A DNA stretch of 15,981 nt from assembly GCA_021202495.1 (NCBI GenBank), contig JAJQCX010000076.1:1-15981 (forward strand), given 5' to 3'. The notes under the pieces were generated by a model. It saw only the letters and a program-made list of their open reading frames with translations, had not been told where the DNA came from and did not search any database. This document shows positions 4,095-12,381 of the stretch, one piece after another (positions within the stretch are counted from its first letter, which is position 1; the number at the start of each line of letters is the position of its first letter). The DNA comes from Clostridia bacterium. Its GTDB lineage: Bacteria; Bacillota; Clostridia; UMGS1883. A program made the translations under genes and the position numbers.

Positions 4095-6938
4095 ATGATA
4101 AATATTGAAAAGCTAAAGCATGTGCTTGAGGGATATAAATTATACTTTCCGATTCACGGCAAGGACGAAAAATACAAATGGGAAGCCGTAAAGCATTTTC
4201 AGATGTACTGGGACATTGACGCTCCGAATTTCGGAGATATGTTTAAAATCGCTACTGATAAGACATATAATCTCTTAGTTGCGGGCTATTCATATCCGAG
4301 AGGCATGATAACCAGCTTTGCAAAAGCGGACGATGAAGCAACACGGCAAATGTTTCGCGATTTGTACGATGAAACGATTGATTTGTCGGTTCGTGTTGCA
4401 AATTTTCAATCGGCATCCGATGAAATGCGCGCAAAATACGACGACGGCACGTGGAAAAATCATTATCAAAACACAAACGCGATAAGTACATATCTTTGGC
4501 TCAAATACCCCGATAAATATTATATCTACAAATATGAGGTAATCAAGGATGTTGCTGCCGAGCTGGAGAGCGATTATCGTCCGAAACGAAACGGCTCTGT
4601 GGATAGCATGATAGGCGGCTATGCTCTTTATGACGAGATTTGTGCGGCTGTGCAAAAGGACGATGAAATAAGGAGCTTGATTTCAAATGCCGTAACCGAC
4701 AGCTGTTGGGAGGATACCCGGCTTAAAACGGCAACAACCGATATTGCTTTTTATTTAAGCCGCTTTTATTTGGATGAAAAAAAGTCCGAACGCGGCGAGG
4801 CGGAGTGGTTTCCCGCAGATTACAGCCCGAATTTGACGGCTGATGATTGGGCGGAGCTTTTGCGCGACAGCTCTGTCTTTACCATGAACGCGCTGCAAAT
4901 TGTAAAGAGAATGAAGGATTACGGCGGGCAGGCAACCTGCAAGCAGCTCTCCGTCAAATACGGGGAAAGCATCAATTTTTATAACGCCGGCTCCACGGCT
5001 CTGGCGCGCCGCATTGCGGAAAAGACGCAGTGTAATACAATACAGACAAACGATGAAAATGCCCAATGGTGGTCGATTCTCTACATGGGCAAATATGCGG
5101 ATAAGACGATTGACGGCACATACGTTTGGCGTCTGCGTGAGGAATTGTCGCAGGCGTTGGAAACGGCGGATTTATCGGACGTTCCGCTGTATGCAAATAC
5201 TCTTCCGTCGATTTGGAAAATCAGCCACGGAGATATTTCCGCAGAACACCGTATTATATTTGAAAACCGCAGCGTCGTTGTTGTTAACGGTTTAACACGG
5301 GCAAAAGGATTGTCAAAGCTCCCACAGGGGGAAGCCTTTAAAAAGATAGTCAAAAAAGGTGATTTCTTTTATCTTTGCTATGGAAACAGCATCAGGCTTC
5401 TTGGGCAGTTTACATCAGATGAGGCTCGGTTAAATCCCGAAAAGCAGGGCGAATGGTACGAGCGTGAATACAGAACCATTACACTTTCGTGCGATACCTC
5501 GGCATATTCCGGGACGCAAAAATGGTGGACGCCGAATGACAACTCTACATGTATATGTGTAGACGAAGACGAAAAGCCGCTGTTTGAAAAATTGATTCTA
5601 CAGCCGTATTTTAATATGACAATCGATGAATTATACGGCGGTACGTCCGAAACGCGCGGGTATTGGTGGCTCACCGCAAATCCCAAGCTTTGGAGCTTTG
5701 CGGATCTCAAGGTCGGCGAGGAGCAAAGCTATACTCTTTACAACGAAAACGGCAACAAGAGGCGCGTTTTTCAGAATTTTCTTGACGCCAAGGCGGGCGA
5801 CCTTGTGATTGGCTATGAGGCAAATCCGGTCAAAAAAATCGTGGCTTTGGGCAAAATAACACAGGAAAACGACGGTCACAGCATCTATTTTGAAAAAACC
5901 GAGGGTCTTTCCGTGCCGATTGAATACGCGGCATTAAAGGAATGCCCCGAGCTTGCAAAAACGGAATTTTTTGTGCAGCCGAACGGCACGCTCTTTAAAT
6001 TGACAAAGGGCGAATTTGATTTTATCATGGACGTCATACGTGACGAAAATCCGCTGCCGAAAAATGAGACCGCGGAAAAATACACTAAAGAGAATTTTTT
6101 GAACGATGTCTATATGACGGAGGAAAGATACGACGTATTAAGAGCGCTTCTTCTCAACAAAAAGAACATCATTTTACAGGGCGCACCCGGCGTCGGCAAG
6201 ACCTTTTCCGCAAAAAGGCTCGCCTATTCAATCATGGGAGAAAAGGACGAATCACGAATAGAATTTGTTCAGTTTCACCAAAATTATTCCTATGAGGATT
6301 TCATAATGGGCTACCGCCCCGACGGAGCGGATTTTAAACTGACCGAGGGCATATTTTATCGTTTTTGTCAGGCGGCGGCAAATCATCCGGACAAGGAATA
6401 CTTCTTTATAATCGATGAAATAAACCGCGGCAACATGAGCAAAATTTTCGGAGAGATGCTTGTTTTGATAGAAAAGGACTACCGCGGCAAAAAAGCAACG
6501 CTTGCGTACAGCGGCACACAGTTTTCGGTTCCGGAAAATCTTTATATTATAGGCATGATGAACACCGCCGACAGAAGCCTTGCCATGATTGATTATGCAC
6601 TCAGAAGACGGTTCAGCTTTTTTGAAATAGAACCGGGCTTTAGCTCGGACGGCTTCAGAAAATATCAAGACGGCTTTAAAAATGAGACCTTTGACGCGTT
6701 GATAGAACAGATAAAGGCATTGAATAAGGAAATTTCAAAAGACAAATCCCTCGGCAAGGGCTTTATGATAGGTCACAGCTATTTTTGCGGAAGAGGCGAG
6801 GGTCAATGCACAACGGAGTGGATGCGCTCTGTTGTTGAGTTTGACATTCTTCCCATGCTGTCGGAATATTGGTTTGACGAGCCCCGCAGCCTTCAAGAAT
6901 GGGAAAAGAATTTGCGCGGTGTGTTTGATGACGAATGA
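4095..6938 (+). CDS. mcrB: McrB-type GTPase subunit of a type IV (McrBC) restriction system
   Basis: The 947-residue protein is the target-recognition and motor subunit of a modified-DNA restriction complex. In order: an N-terminal domain (about 1-235) shared with other long McrB proteins; a head domain (about 245-357, DW-x-LL through LREEL); a first EVE/PUA-like module beginning WKISHG near 374; a second, clearer EVE-like module beginning WWLTANP near 524 and ending about 650; then the AAA+ GTPase domain. In that domain Walker A is GAPGVGKT (696-703), Walker B is IIDEINRG (D774, E775), and the McrB signature MNTADRS is at 822-828, followed by an arginine-rich ALRRRF. ATG 4095 follows GGGAGGGAA; an in-frame ATG at 4029 has no such site. 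It overlaps mcrC by 11 bases. Base composition is clearly more AT-rich than the upstream genes, which suggests acquisition. Confidence 0.93.
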   Translation: MINIEKLKHVLEGYKLYFPIHGKDEKYKWEAVKHFQMYWDIDAPNFGDMFKIATDKTYNLLVAGYSYPRGMITSFAKADDEATRQMFRDLYDETIDLSVRVANFQSASDEMRAKYDDGTWKNHYQNTNAISTYLWLKYPDKYYIYKYEVIKDVAAELESDYRPKRNGSVDSMIGGYALYDEICAAVQKDDEIRSLISNAVTDSCWEDTRLKTATTDIAFYLSRFYLDEKKSERGEAEWFPADYSPNLTADDWAELLRDSSVFTMNALQIVKRMKDYGGQATCKQLSVKYGESINFYNAGSTALARRIAEKTQCNTIQTNDENAQWWSILYMGKYADKTIDGTYVWRLREELSQALETADLSDVPLYANTLPSIWKISHGDISAEHRIIFENRSVVVVNGLTRAKGLSKLPQGEAFKKIVKKGDFFYLCYGNSIRLLGQFTSDEARLNPEKQGEWYEREYRTITLSCDTSAYSGTQKWWTPNDNSTCICVDEDEKPLFEKLILQPYFNMTIDELYGGTSETRGYWWLTANPKLWSFADLKVGEEQSYTLYNENGNKRRVFQNFLDAKAGDLVIGYEANPVKKIVALGKITQENDGHSIYFEKTEGLSVPIEYAALKECPELAKTEFFVQPNGTLFKLTKGEFDFIMDVIRDENPLPKNETAEKYTKENFLNDVYMTEERYDVLRALLLNKKNIILQGAPGVGKTFSAKRLAYSIMGEKDESRIEFVQFHQNYSYEDFIMGYRPDGADFKLTEGIFYRFCQAAANHPDKEYFFIIDEINRGNMSKIFGEMLVLIEKDYRGKKATLAYSGTQFSVPENLYIIGMMNTADRSLAMIDYALRRRFSFFEIEPGFSSDGFRKYQDGFKNETFDALIEQIKALNKEISKDKSLGKGFMIGHSYFCGRGEGQCTTEWMRSVVEFDILPMLSEYWFDEPRSLQEWEKNLRGVFDDE

Positions 6939-7995
6939 AAAAGGCATTTTTATAAAAAATATATATTACATGCTCTCATATGCGTTTCAAGTTTTAAAGC
7001 AGACCACCTATGAAAGTGTGGCTGCCGAGGATTTTGAGAACGTGCAGGATTTATTTGCCGCAATTCTCGCCAAGGGTGTGGCGCGGCAGCTCAAGCAGGG
7101 CTTGTATCGCGAATATGTGACGCAGAACGAAACGCTGTCGGTAATGCGCGGCAAGCTCAATATGCCTGAAACCATCAAAAACAAGGTTAAGCGCAGCCAA
7201 AAGCTCGCCTGCGAATTTGACGAGCTTTCGGAGGATAATTTGTTAAATCAAATTCTCAAAACCATAATGCATTATTTGGTGCGAGATAACAGTGTCGCGC
7301 CGGAGCGCAGGATTGCGCTGAACAAGCTGCTTCTCTTTTTTGACGGGATAAGAGTGCTGAATACGACTGAAATTCCGTGGAATCATATTTGTTACTACCG
7401 CAACAGCCAAAACTATGAAATGCTGATAAATATCTGCTATTTCGTTTTGGCGGGAATGCTGCAGACGACCGAAAGCGGCGAATACAAAATGGCGGCGTTT
7501 TCGGATGAGCATATGGAAAAGCTGTACGAGAAATTCATTTTGGAGTATTATATTCGCCATCACTCATATCTAACCAACGTCAGAGCGGCGCAGGTAAAAT
7601 GGAATCTTGTCGGCGAGCATGACGACGCGTCTCTGAGGCTTTTGCCCAACATGCAGACGGATATAACGCTGCGCCTTAACGAAAAGGTGCTGATTATCGA
7701 CGCCAAATTTTACGGACACACAATGCAGCAGCGCTTCGATAAGGATAGCCTTCATTCCGCCAATGTGTATCAGATATTCACCTATGTGAAAAACATGGAT
7801 ATAAAAAATACCGGCAATGTGTCGGGGCTGCTTCTTTACGCAAAAACAGATGAGAGCATCGTGCCCGACTGCTCGTATAATATCGGCGGCAATCAAATAG
7901 GCGCAAGGACGCTTGATTTAAATAAGGATTTCCGCCTAATCGCTAGGCAGCTTGACGAAATAGCAGCCGATTATTTCGGCGAAGCAAACATGTAA
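6928..7995 (+). CDS. mcrC: McrC nuclease subunit of the McrBC system
   Basis: The 355-residue protein is the endonuclease partner that binds the McrB ring and cuts DNA after GTP-driven translocation. The N-terminal half (IYYMLSYAFQ, then RGKLNM near 75) is the McrB-contacting region of the family. The C-terminal PD-(D/E)xK site is intact: D245 in QTDITL, then D258-A-K260 in LIIDAKFYG. These residues correspond in spacing and almost in number to D244, D257 and K259 of E. coli McrC. The start is ATG 6928, eleven bases inside the mcrB end, giving the coupled translation usual for this pair; a longer in-frame start at 6832 lies deep inside mcrB. It shares the AT-rich composition of mcrB. Confidence 0.93.
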   Translation: MTNEKGIFIKNIYYMLSYAFQVLKQTTYESVAAEDFENVQDLFAAILAKGVARQLKQGLYREYVTQNETLSVMRGKLNMPETIKNKVKRSQKLACEFDELSEDNLLNQILKTIMHYLVRDNSVAPERRIALNKLLLFFDGIRVLNTTEIPWNHICYYRNSQNYEMLINICYFVLAGMLQTTESGEYKMAAFSDEHMEKLYEKFILEYYIRHHSYLTNVRAAQVKWNLVGEHDDASLRLLPNMQTDITLRLNEKVLIIDAKFYGHTMQQRFDKDSLHSANVYQIFTYVKNMDIKNTGNVSGLLLYAKTDESIVPDCSYNIGGNQIGARTLDLNKDFRLIARQLDEIAADYFGEANM

Positions 7996-8029
7996 ATTTT
8001 AATTTTTTCATATAAGGAGACCAAAAACA

Positions 8030-10924
8030 ATGATTGAACTCGGACAAATTTATCACGGATTTCTTTTCAAGGAAAAAACGCGCGTTCCCGAACTTAACGC
8101 CGACGTTTATATTGCAAAGCACCAAAAGAGCGGCGCGAGGCTGATGTATGTCGATTGCTCCGACGAAAACAAGGTGTTTTCAATTGCGTTCAAAACGGTT
8201 CCCGAGGATGACACGGGCGTTATGCACATTTTGGAGCACAGCGTTTTGAACGGTTCGGACCGCTATCCCGCACGCGAGCCGTTTGTGGAGCTTTTGAAAA
8301 GCTCGATGCAGACGTTTTTGAACGCCATGACATATCCCGACAAGACGATGTACCCCATTGCAAGCTGCAACGAAAAGGATTTTGAAAACCTCATGGCGGT
8401 CTATCTCGACGCGGTTTTCCACCCCGCAATTTATCACAAAAAAGAGATTTTTCTCCAAGAAGGTTGGCATTACGAGCCCGCAAGCGACGGCAAGGACGAG
8501 TGCTTCCGCGGCGTTGTCTACAACGAAATGAAGGGCGCAATGTCCTCCGAGGATTCAATCCTCACTGAAATGCTGCAAAACACAATCTTCCCCGACGTTT
8601 GCTACGGCAAAAATTCCGGCGGCGCGCCCGAAGCGATCCCCACTCTTACCTATGAGGATTTCATCGCCACGCACAAAAAATTCTATCATCCCGAAAACAG
8701 CTATATCTATCTTTACGGCGACATGGACGTCATGGAAAAGCTGCGCTATATGGACGAAGAATATCTTTCGCACTACGAACGCATCAACGCCGACATAAAG
8801 GTCGGCCTTCAGCCCGACCGCGGCGAGCTTTACGCCGAAGGCAATTACGAATCCGCAGACGACAAATCGCAGGCGACGCACTACGCATTGGGCTACAAAG
8901 TCTGCACCTATGAGGATCGCGAAAAGGCGCTCGCGGTTTCGATTTTGCTTGACGCAATATCATCCGACAACGAATCGCCGTTCAAAAAGGCAATTCTCGA
9001 CCGCGGCATAGCAAAAGACGCGTGGATGTATATCGATACGTCGCTCATTACGCCCTACGTTGCTGTCGGGCTCAAGCATTGCAGCGACGACGATGCGAAA
9101 ATAAAAAGCGCCGTCAATGGAATTCTCTCCGAGATAGCGAACGGCGGCATTTCGCCCTCGCTTTTGGAGGCGGCACTCAATAGATTCGAGTTCCGCTACC
9201 GAGAGGCGGATTTCGGCAACATGCCCGCAGGTCTCGTCTATTGCGACCGCGCAATGTCAAGCTGGCTCTACGGCGGCGACCCGACGCTTTATCTCTTTTA
9301 CGAGGACGCTCTGCGCTCAATTCGCGAAAAATCCAAGGAGGGCTATTTTGAAGAGCTCATTCGCGCAATTTTCCTCAATTCAAAGCACAGCGCAATGGTG
9401 AAGCTCACCCCCGAAAGCGACTTTACCGCGAAAAAAGACGCCGCGGAGAGAGAGAGAGTTAAAGAATACCGCGAAAAAATAGGCGAAAGCGGAGTAAAGA
9501 ACGCTTCCGAAGAGCTCGAAGCTCTGCGCAAAATGCAGAACACCGAGGACAGCGAGGAAGTTCTGCGCACAATTCCCGTGCTCGGCCCCTCGTTCATCGA
9601 TCCCAAGCTCAAGAAGACCCCGTGCGAAACGCTCACTGTCAATGATGTCACAGTTCGTTTTCACAATCTTGAAACCAAAAAAATTATCTATATATCCCTC
9701 TTTTTCAACCTCGGCAGCTTGAACGAGGACGATTTACCGTATGCCTCGCTTGCGGCAAGGCTTTTCGGCTCGGTTCCCGCGGGCGACAGGACGGCGGCGG
9801 AGATAATAAACGCGCTCAAAATAAAAACGGGCTCATTTTCGGCACACGTCGGAGCCTATGCCAACGTCGCAAGCACAACGAATTGTTCGGTTTACCTTAA
9901 AGTGTCGTTCTCGGCGCTCTCCGAAAACGCCGCCGACGCGATTGACCTTGTGAGTCTCATTTTGCGCGAAAGCCGCTTTGACGGCATCGGCGAAATAACA
10001 AAAATTCTCAATCAGGACAAGATGAACCGCGAAATTTGGATGGCGGACAACGGTCACAACGCCGCATCCGCGCGCGTCCGTTCGTATTTTTCGGTCGACG
10101 AGGCAATTTCTCAAAAGCTCAACGGCGTCGATTATTATTACTTCATCAAGCGCCTTGCATCGTCCTTTGACGAAAACGAAGCGCAAAAGCTTTCTGCGGT
10201 TTTAGCTCCCGCGCTCAATTCGGATAATTTAATGATTTCCGCAACCTGCGACGAAAGTCTTTTTGAAACGCTCAAAACGCAATTTTCGCGCATCAGCCTC
10301 CCGCACGGCGAAAAGAGCGAGAAGACCTTTACCGCAGAGTTCGAAGTTAAAAACGAGGGCTTTGCCATTCCGTCGGACATTTCGTTTGTCGCAAAGGGCG
10401 GCGTTTTGTCCCGATCGGGCGAGGTTGCCGGCGGTGCGCTCTACGTTTTGGCGCACATTATGACCTATGATTATCTCTGGAACACAATCCGCGCCAAAGG
10501 CGGCGCCTACGGCACCGGGCTTTCCCTCAACGTTTTGGGTGAAGCGGTATTCTATTCCTACCGCGACCCCAATCTCCGCGATACGCTCACAGCCTACGAC
10601 GCGGCGTATGAATATTTAAAGAGCTTCAACCCCGACGAGCGCGAAATGACAAAATATATCGTCGGCGCGGTTGCCGCATCCGATAAGCCGCACTCCCCGT
10701 CATTTAAAGCAAACCGCAGCGACACCGATTTCCTCTACGGCATAACCCACGAAATGCGCGAAAAAATCCGCGGTGAAATGCTCCAAACCACCGCCGCCGA
10801 CATCCGCGCCCTTGCGGAGCCCGTAAAGGAGCTTTGCGACAAGGATATTCACTGCGTATTCTCGTCAAAGGCTAAGCTTGAACAAAACAGCGCCGTCTTT
10901 AAATCAATCAAGTCGATAAAATAG
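8030..10924 (+). CDS. M16C family zinc metallopeptidase (PreP-like)
   Basis: The 964-residue pitrilysin-class peptidase degrades short unfolded peptides in a closing chamber. The inverted zinc motif HILEH is H66/H70 with E69 as general base, and the distal ligand is E166 in VVYNEMKGAM. The C-terminal half carries the GGAYG and SYRDP signatures (KGGAYGTGLSLN...FYSYRDPNL) that bind substrate in presequence-peptidase relatives. Length and both halves are complete for the M16C subfamily. It has no signal peptide, so it is cytoplasmic. ATG 8030 follows AAGGAGA (8014-8020), 34 bases after mcrC. GC content returns to the level of the upstream chromosome genes. The spacing could allow cotranscription with mcrBC, but a functional link is not implied. 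Confidence 0.95.
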   Translation: MIELGQIYHGFLFKEKTRVPELNADVYIAKHQKSGARLMYVDCSDENKVFSIAFKTVPEDDTGVMHILEHSVLNGSDRYPAREPFVELLKSSMQTFLNAMTYPDKTMYPIASCNEKDFENLMAVYLDAVFHPAIYHKKEIFLQEGWHYEPASDGKDECFRGVVYNEMKGAMSSEDSILTEMLQNTIFPDVCYGKNSGGAPEAIPTLTYEDFIATHKKFYHPENSYIYLYGDMDVMEKLRYMDEEYLSHYERINADIKVGLQPDRGELYAEGNYESADDKSQATHYALGYKVCTYEDREKALAVSILLDAISSDNESPFKKAILDRGIAKDAWMYIDTSLITPYVAVGLKHCSDDDAKIKSAVNGILSEIANGGISPSLLEAALNRFEFRYREADFGNMPAGLVYCDRAMSSWLYGGDPTLYLFYEDALRSIREKSKEGYFEELIRAIFLNSKHSAMVKLTPESDFTAKKDAAERERVKEYREKIGESGVKNASEELEALRKMQNTEDSEEVLRTIPVLGPSFIDPKLKKTPCETLTVNDVTVRFHNLETKKIIYISLFFNLGSLNEDDLPYASLAARLFGSVPAGDRTAAEIINALKIKTGSFSAHVGAYANVASTTNCSVYLKVSFSALSENAADAIDLVSLILRESRFDGIGEITKILNQDKMNREIWMADNGHNAASARVRSYFSVDEAISQKLNGVDYYYFIKRLASSFDENEAQKLSAVLAPALNSDNLMISATCDESLFETLKTQFSRISLPHGEKSEKTFTAEFEVKNEGFAIPSDISFVAKGGVLSRSGEVAGGALYVLAHIMTYDYLWNTIRAKGGAYGTGLSLNVLGEAVFYSYRDPNLRDTLTAYDAAYEYLKSFNPDEREMTKYIVGAVAASDKPHSPSFKANRSDTDFLYGITHEMREKIRGEMLQTTAADIRALAEPVKELCDKDIHCVFSSKAKLEQNSAVFKSIKSIK

Positions 10925-10943
10925 CTTGAAAAAAGGGTTATAT

Positions 10944-11108
10944 ATGAATAAAATTACCAGCAATCCCGCCATCAGCAGTTCATGGGCGGACGTAAGAACC
11001 GAGCTTTTTACTACTGAAGAAATCGCCGAGAGCGACCTGCGCGTCGCTTCTCTCGGCGAGCTTATCAAAGAACGCGCTGAAAATGGGAATAAATCAAAAG
11101 AACATTAA
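10944..11108 (+). pseudogene. Truncated HigA-type (XRE) antitoxin remnant
   Basis: The 54-residue ORF starts at ATG 10944 after AAAAAAGGG. Its segment WADVRTELFTTEEIAESD followed by LRVASLGELIKERAENG matches the N-terminal part of HigA-like antitoxins that pair with RelE/ParE-type toxins in Clostridia. In those, this part is directly followed by a GISQKKL-type helix-turn-helix. Here the frame ends NKSKEH and stops. Read one base out of phase from 11081, the same DNA gives GINQKN, the expected start of the helix-turn-helix. A single inserted base near 11079-11081 therefore seems to have broken it. The rest of the DNA-binding domain is replaced by the terminator at 11123. No toxin gene is present upstream. 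It could still be expressed as a short peptide. Confidence 0.6.
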
Positions 11109-11122
11109 ATTCTCCCGTAAGC

Positions 11123-11152
11123 AAAAAGCGACAGCCTCGACTGTCGCTTTTT
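11123..11152. terminator. Perfect bidirectional intrinsic terminator
   Basis: AAAAAGCGACAG (11123-11134) and CTGTCGCTTTTT (11141-11152) form a perfect 12-bp stem around a six-base loop. Each strand ends in five U residues. It ends plus-strand transcription from the peptidase/antitoxin-remnant side and minus-strand transcription of the tRNA. The T-run abuts the CCA end of the tRNA gene. Confidence 0.88.
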
Positions 11153-11228
11153 GGCGTGCTTGAAGGGATTCGAACCCCCGACCCTTTGGTTCGTAGCCAA
11201 ATACTCTATCCAACTGAGCTACAAGCAC
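11152..11228 (-). tRNA. tRNA-Arg (anticodon ACG)
   Basis: The minus strand reads GTGCTTGTAGCTCAGTTGG from 11228, giving the acceptor stem and D arm. The anticodon arm is TTTGG-CTACGAA-CCAAA with anticodon ACG, and the T arm contains GGTTCGAATCC. The acceptor stem closes GTGCTTG with CAAGCAC. A discriminator G and an encoded CCA (11152-11154) follow. ACG, read as ICG after deamination, decodes CGU/CGC/CGA. It is immediately followed by the shared terminator. Confidence 0.97.
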
Positions 11229-11263
11229 ATATTCAATTTCGCGTCTTTCCGAACGCAAGAATT

Positions 11264-11292
11264 ATGATAACACACTTTTGTGGAAAATGCAA
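11264..11292 (-). promoter_or_regulatory. Probable tRNA-Arg promoter
   Basis: On the minus strand TTGCAT (complement of 11287-11292), a 17-base spacer and TATCAT (complement of 11264-11269) predict a start near 11257, about 30 bases before the mature tRNA 5' end. It is back-to-back with the dnaD promoter at 11322-11350. Confidence 0.5.
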
Positions 11293-11321
11293 TCATTTTT
11301 TTGAAAAAATCAAAAAATTTT

Positions 11322-11350
11322 TTGCAAATATCGTTTCTATGTGATATAAT
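11322..11350 (+). promoter_or_regulatory. Promoter of the dnaD-dnaI operon
   Basis: TTGCAA (11322-11327), exactly 17 bases, then a perfect TATAAT (11345-11350), predict a start near 11357, 36 bases before the dnaD start. It is preceded by an AT-rich tract of A and T runs (11297-11323) that could act as an UP-like element. Confidence 0.8.
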
Positions 11351-11392
11351 ACCCTTATCATTTTCAATTGTTCGGAAAAATCGGAGGAAATC

Positions 11393-12379
11393 ATGGCTGA
11401 GATCGAAATTATGAATCCAATTATACCGCTTGAATCAAGCTTTATTGAAAATTATCTGCCGAGCGCGAACCCGACGCATGTCGCCGTTTACATATATGTG
11501 CTCAATTTGTGTTACAGAAATAAGCCGCGCGACAACGCAGCCATTGCCTCCGCGCTCGACATTTTGGAATCCGACGTTATAAAGGCATGGAAATATTGGC
11601 ACAAGGTCGGGCTCATTTCAATCGACGAAAACGGCTCAATCACGTTTCTTTCGTCGCAAAACGCAGCAAAGCCCGAAAAGCCGAAGAGCGCAAAGATTGC
11701 GCCAAAGCCGGAAACGCCCGTAAGGCGCGACATTCCGATGGACGAGATAACAAAAAGAGTTGAAAGCGACAAGGCGCTCTCCGAAACCCTCAGCATGGCG
11801 CAGATGATTTGGGGTCGCCCCTTAACCGGCAGCGAAATAAAGGTGATATATTCGATTTTGGATTGGTATTCCTTTTCAAACGAGGTGCTCTTGATGCTTT
11901 TGGAATACTGCGCCGCCGACGAAAAAACGAAATCAATGAAATATCTCGAATCCACCGCCGAGGGCTGGGCGGCGGACGGCATAACAAGCGTAAAGGCTGC
12001 CGAAAAGGTCTTAAAAAAGAAGGAAAAGGAGCGCACAATGCTCAAAAAATGCGCCGCCATGTTTTCTCTTGAACGCGCGTTTTCCGACCGCGAGGCGGAA
12101 TACATCGCAAATTGGACAAACACTTTCGGCATGAGCGAGGCGATGATCAAAGAGGCATACGCCCGCACAACGGTAAATACAGGCAAGCTCTCGTTTCCCT
12201 ATATGAATAAAATCCTGGAATCGTGGCATAAAAGCGGCATAAAGACTATCGCCGCATTGAAGGAAGCCGAGGGCACGCGCGGCGGAAAGCCTGCAAAGCA
12301 GCAGTCAAATTACGATTTTGACGACATCGAGCGGCGCGAATTTGAACGCCGCATGAAGAAAAACGACGGGGAGGCTTAA
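11393..12379 (+). CDS. DnaD domain protein (replication initiation, primosome)
   Basis: The 328-residue protein has a predicted N-terminal winged-helix domain (about 1-85) and a Pro/Lys-rich linker (about 90-115). Two DnaD-like helical domains follow (about 140-210 and 222-292). The second ends in YMNKILESWHKSGI, the YxxxIxxxW motif that contacts single-stranded DNA; the first has the related YLESTAEGWAADGI. Proteins of this group work with DnaA and the helicase loader to place the replicative helicase at origins and restart sites. ATG 11393 is preceded by GGAGGAA. Two bases separate its stop from the helicase-loader gene, so the pair is an operon. I leave the gene symbol empty because Clostridia often have several DnaD-domain proteins. 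Confidence 0.9.
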   Translation: MAEIEIMNPIIPLESSFIENYLPSANPTHVAVYIYVLNLCYRNKPRDNAAIASALDILESDVIKAWKYWHKVGLISIDENGSITFLSSQNAAKPEKPKSAKIAPKPETPVRRDIPMDEITKRVESDKALSETLSMAQMIWGRPLTGSEIKVIYSILDWYSFSNEVLLMLLEYCAADEKTKSMKYLESTAEGWAADGITSVKAAEKVLKKKEKERTMLKKCAAMFSLERAFSDREAEYIANWTNTFGMSEAMIKEAYARTTVNTGKLSFPYMNKILESWHKSGIKTIAALKEAEGTRGGKPAKQQSNYDFDDIERREFERRMKKNDGEA

Positions 12380-12381
12380 AA

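Noticed and set aside
6832..6927. Longer mcrC start at 6832
   Set aside because: It would lie about 100 bases inside mcrB with no site. ATG 6928 gives the short coupled overlap typical of mcrBC, and McrC catalytic residue numbering then matches the E. coli protein.
11512..12186. 224-codon minus-strand ORF opposite dnaD
   Set aside because: It is a Ser/Phe/Ala-rich shadow frame of a clearly recognised DnaD gene, with no ribosome-binding site or family resemblance.
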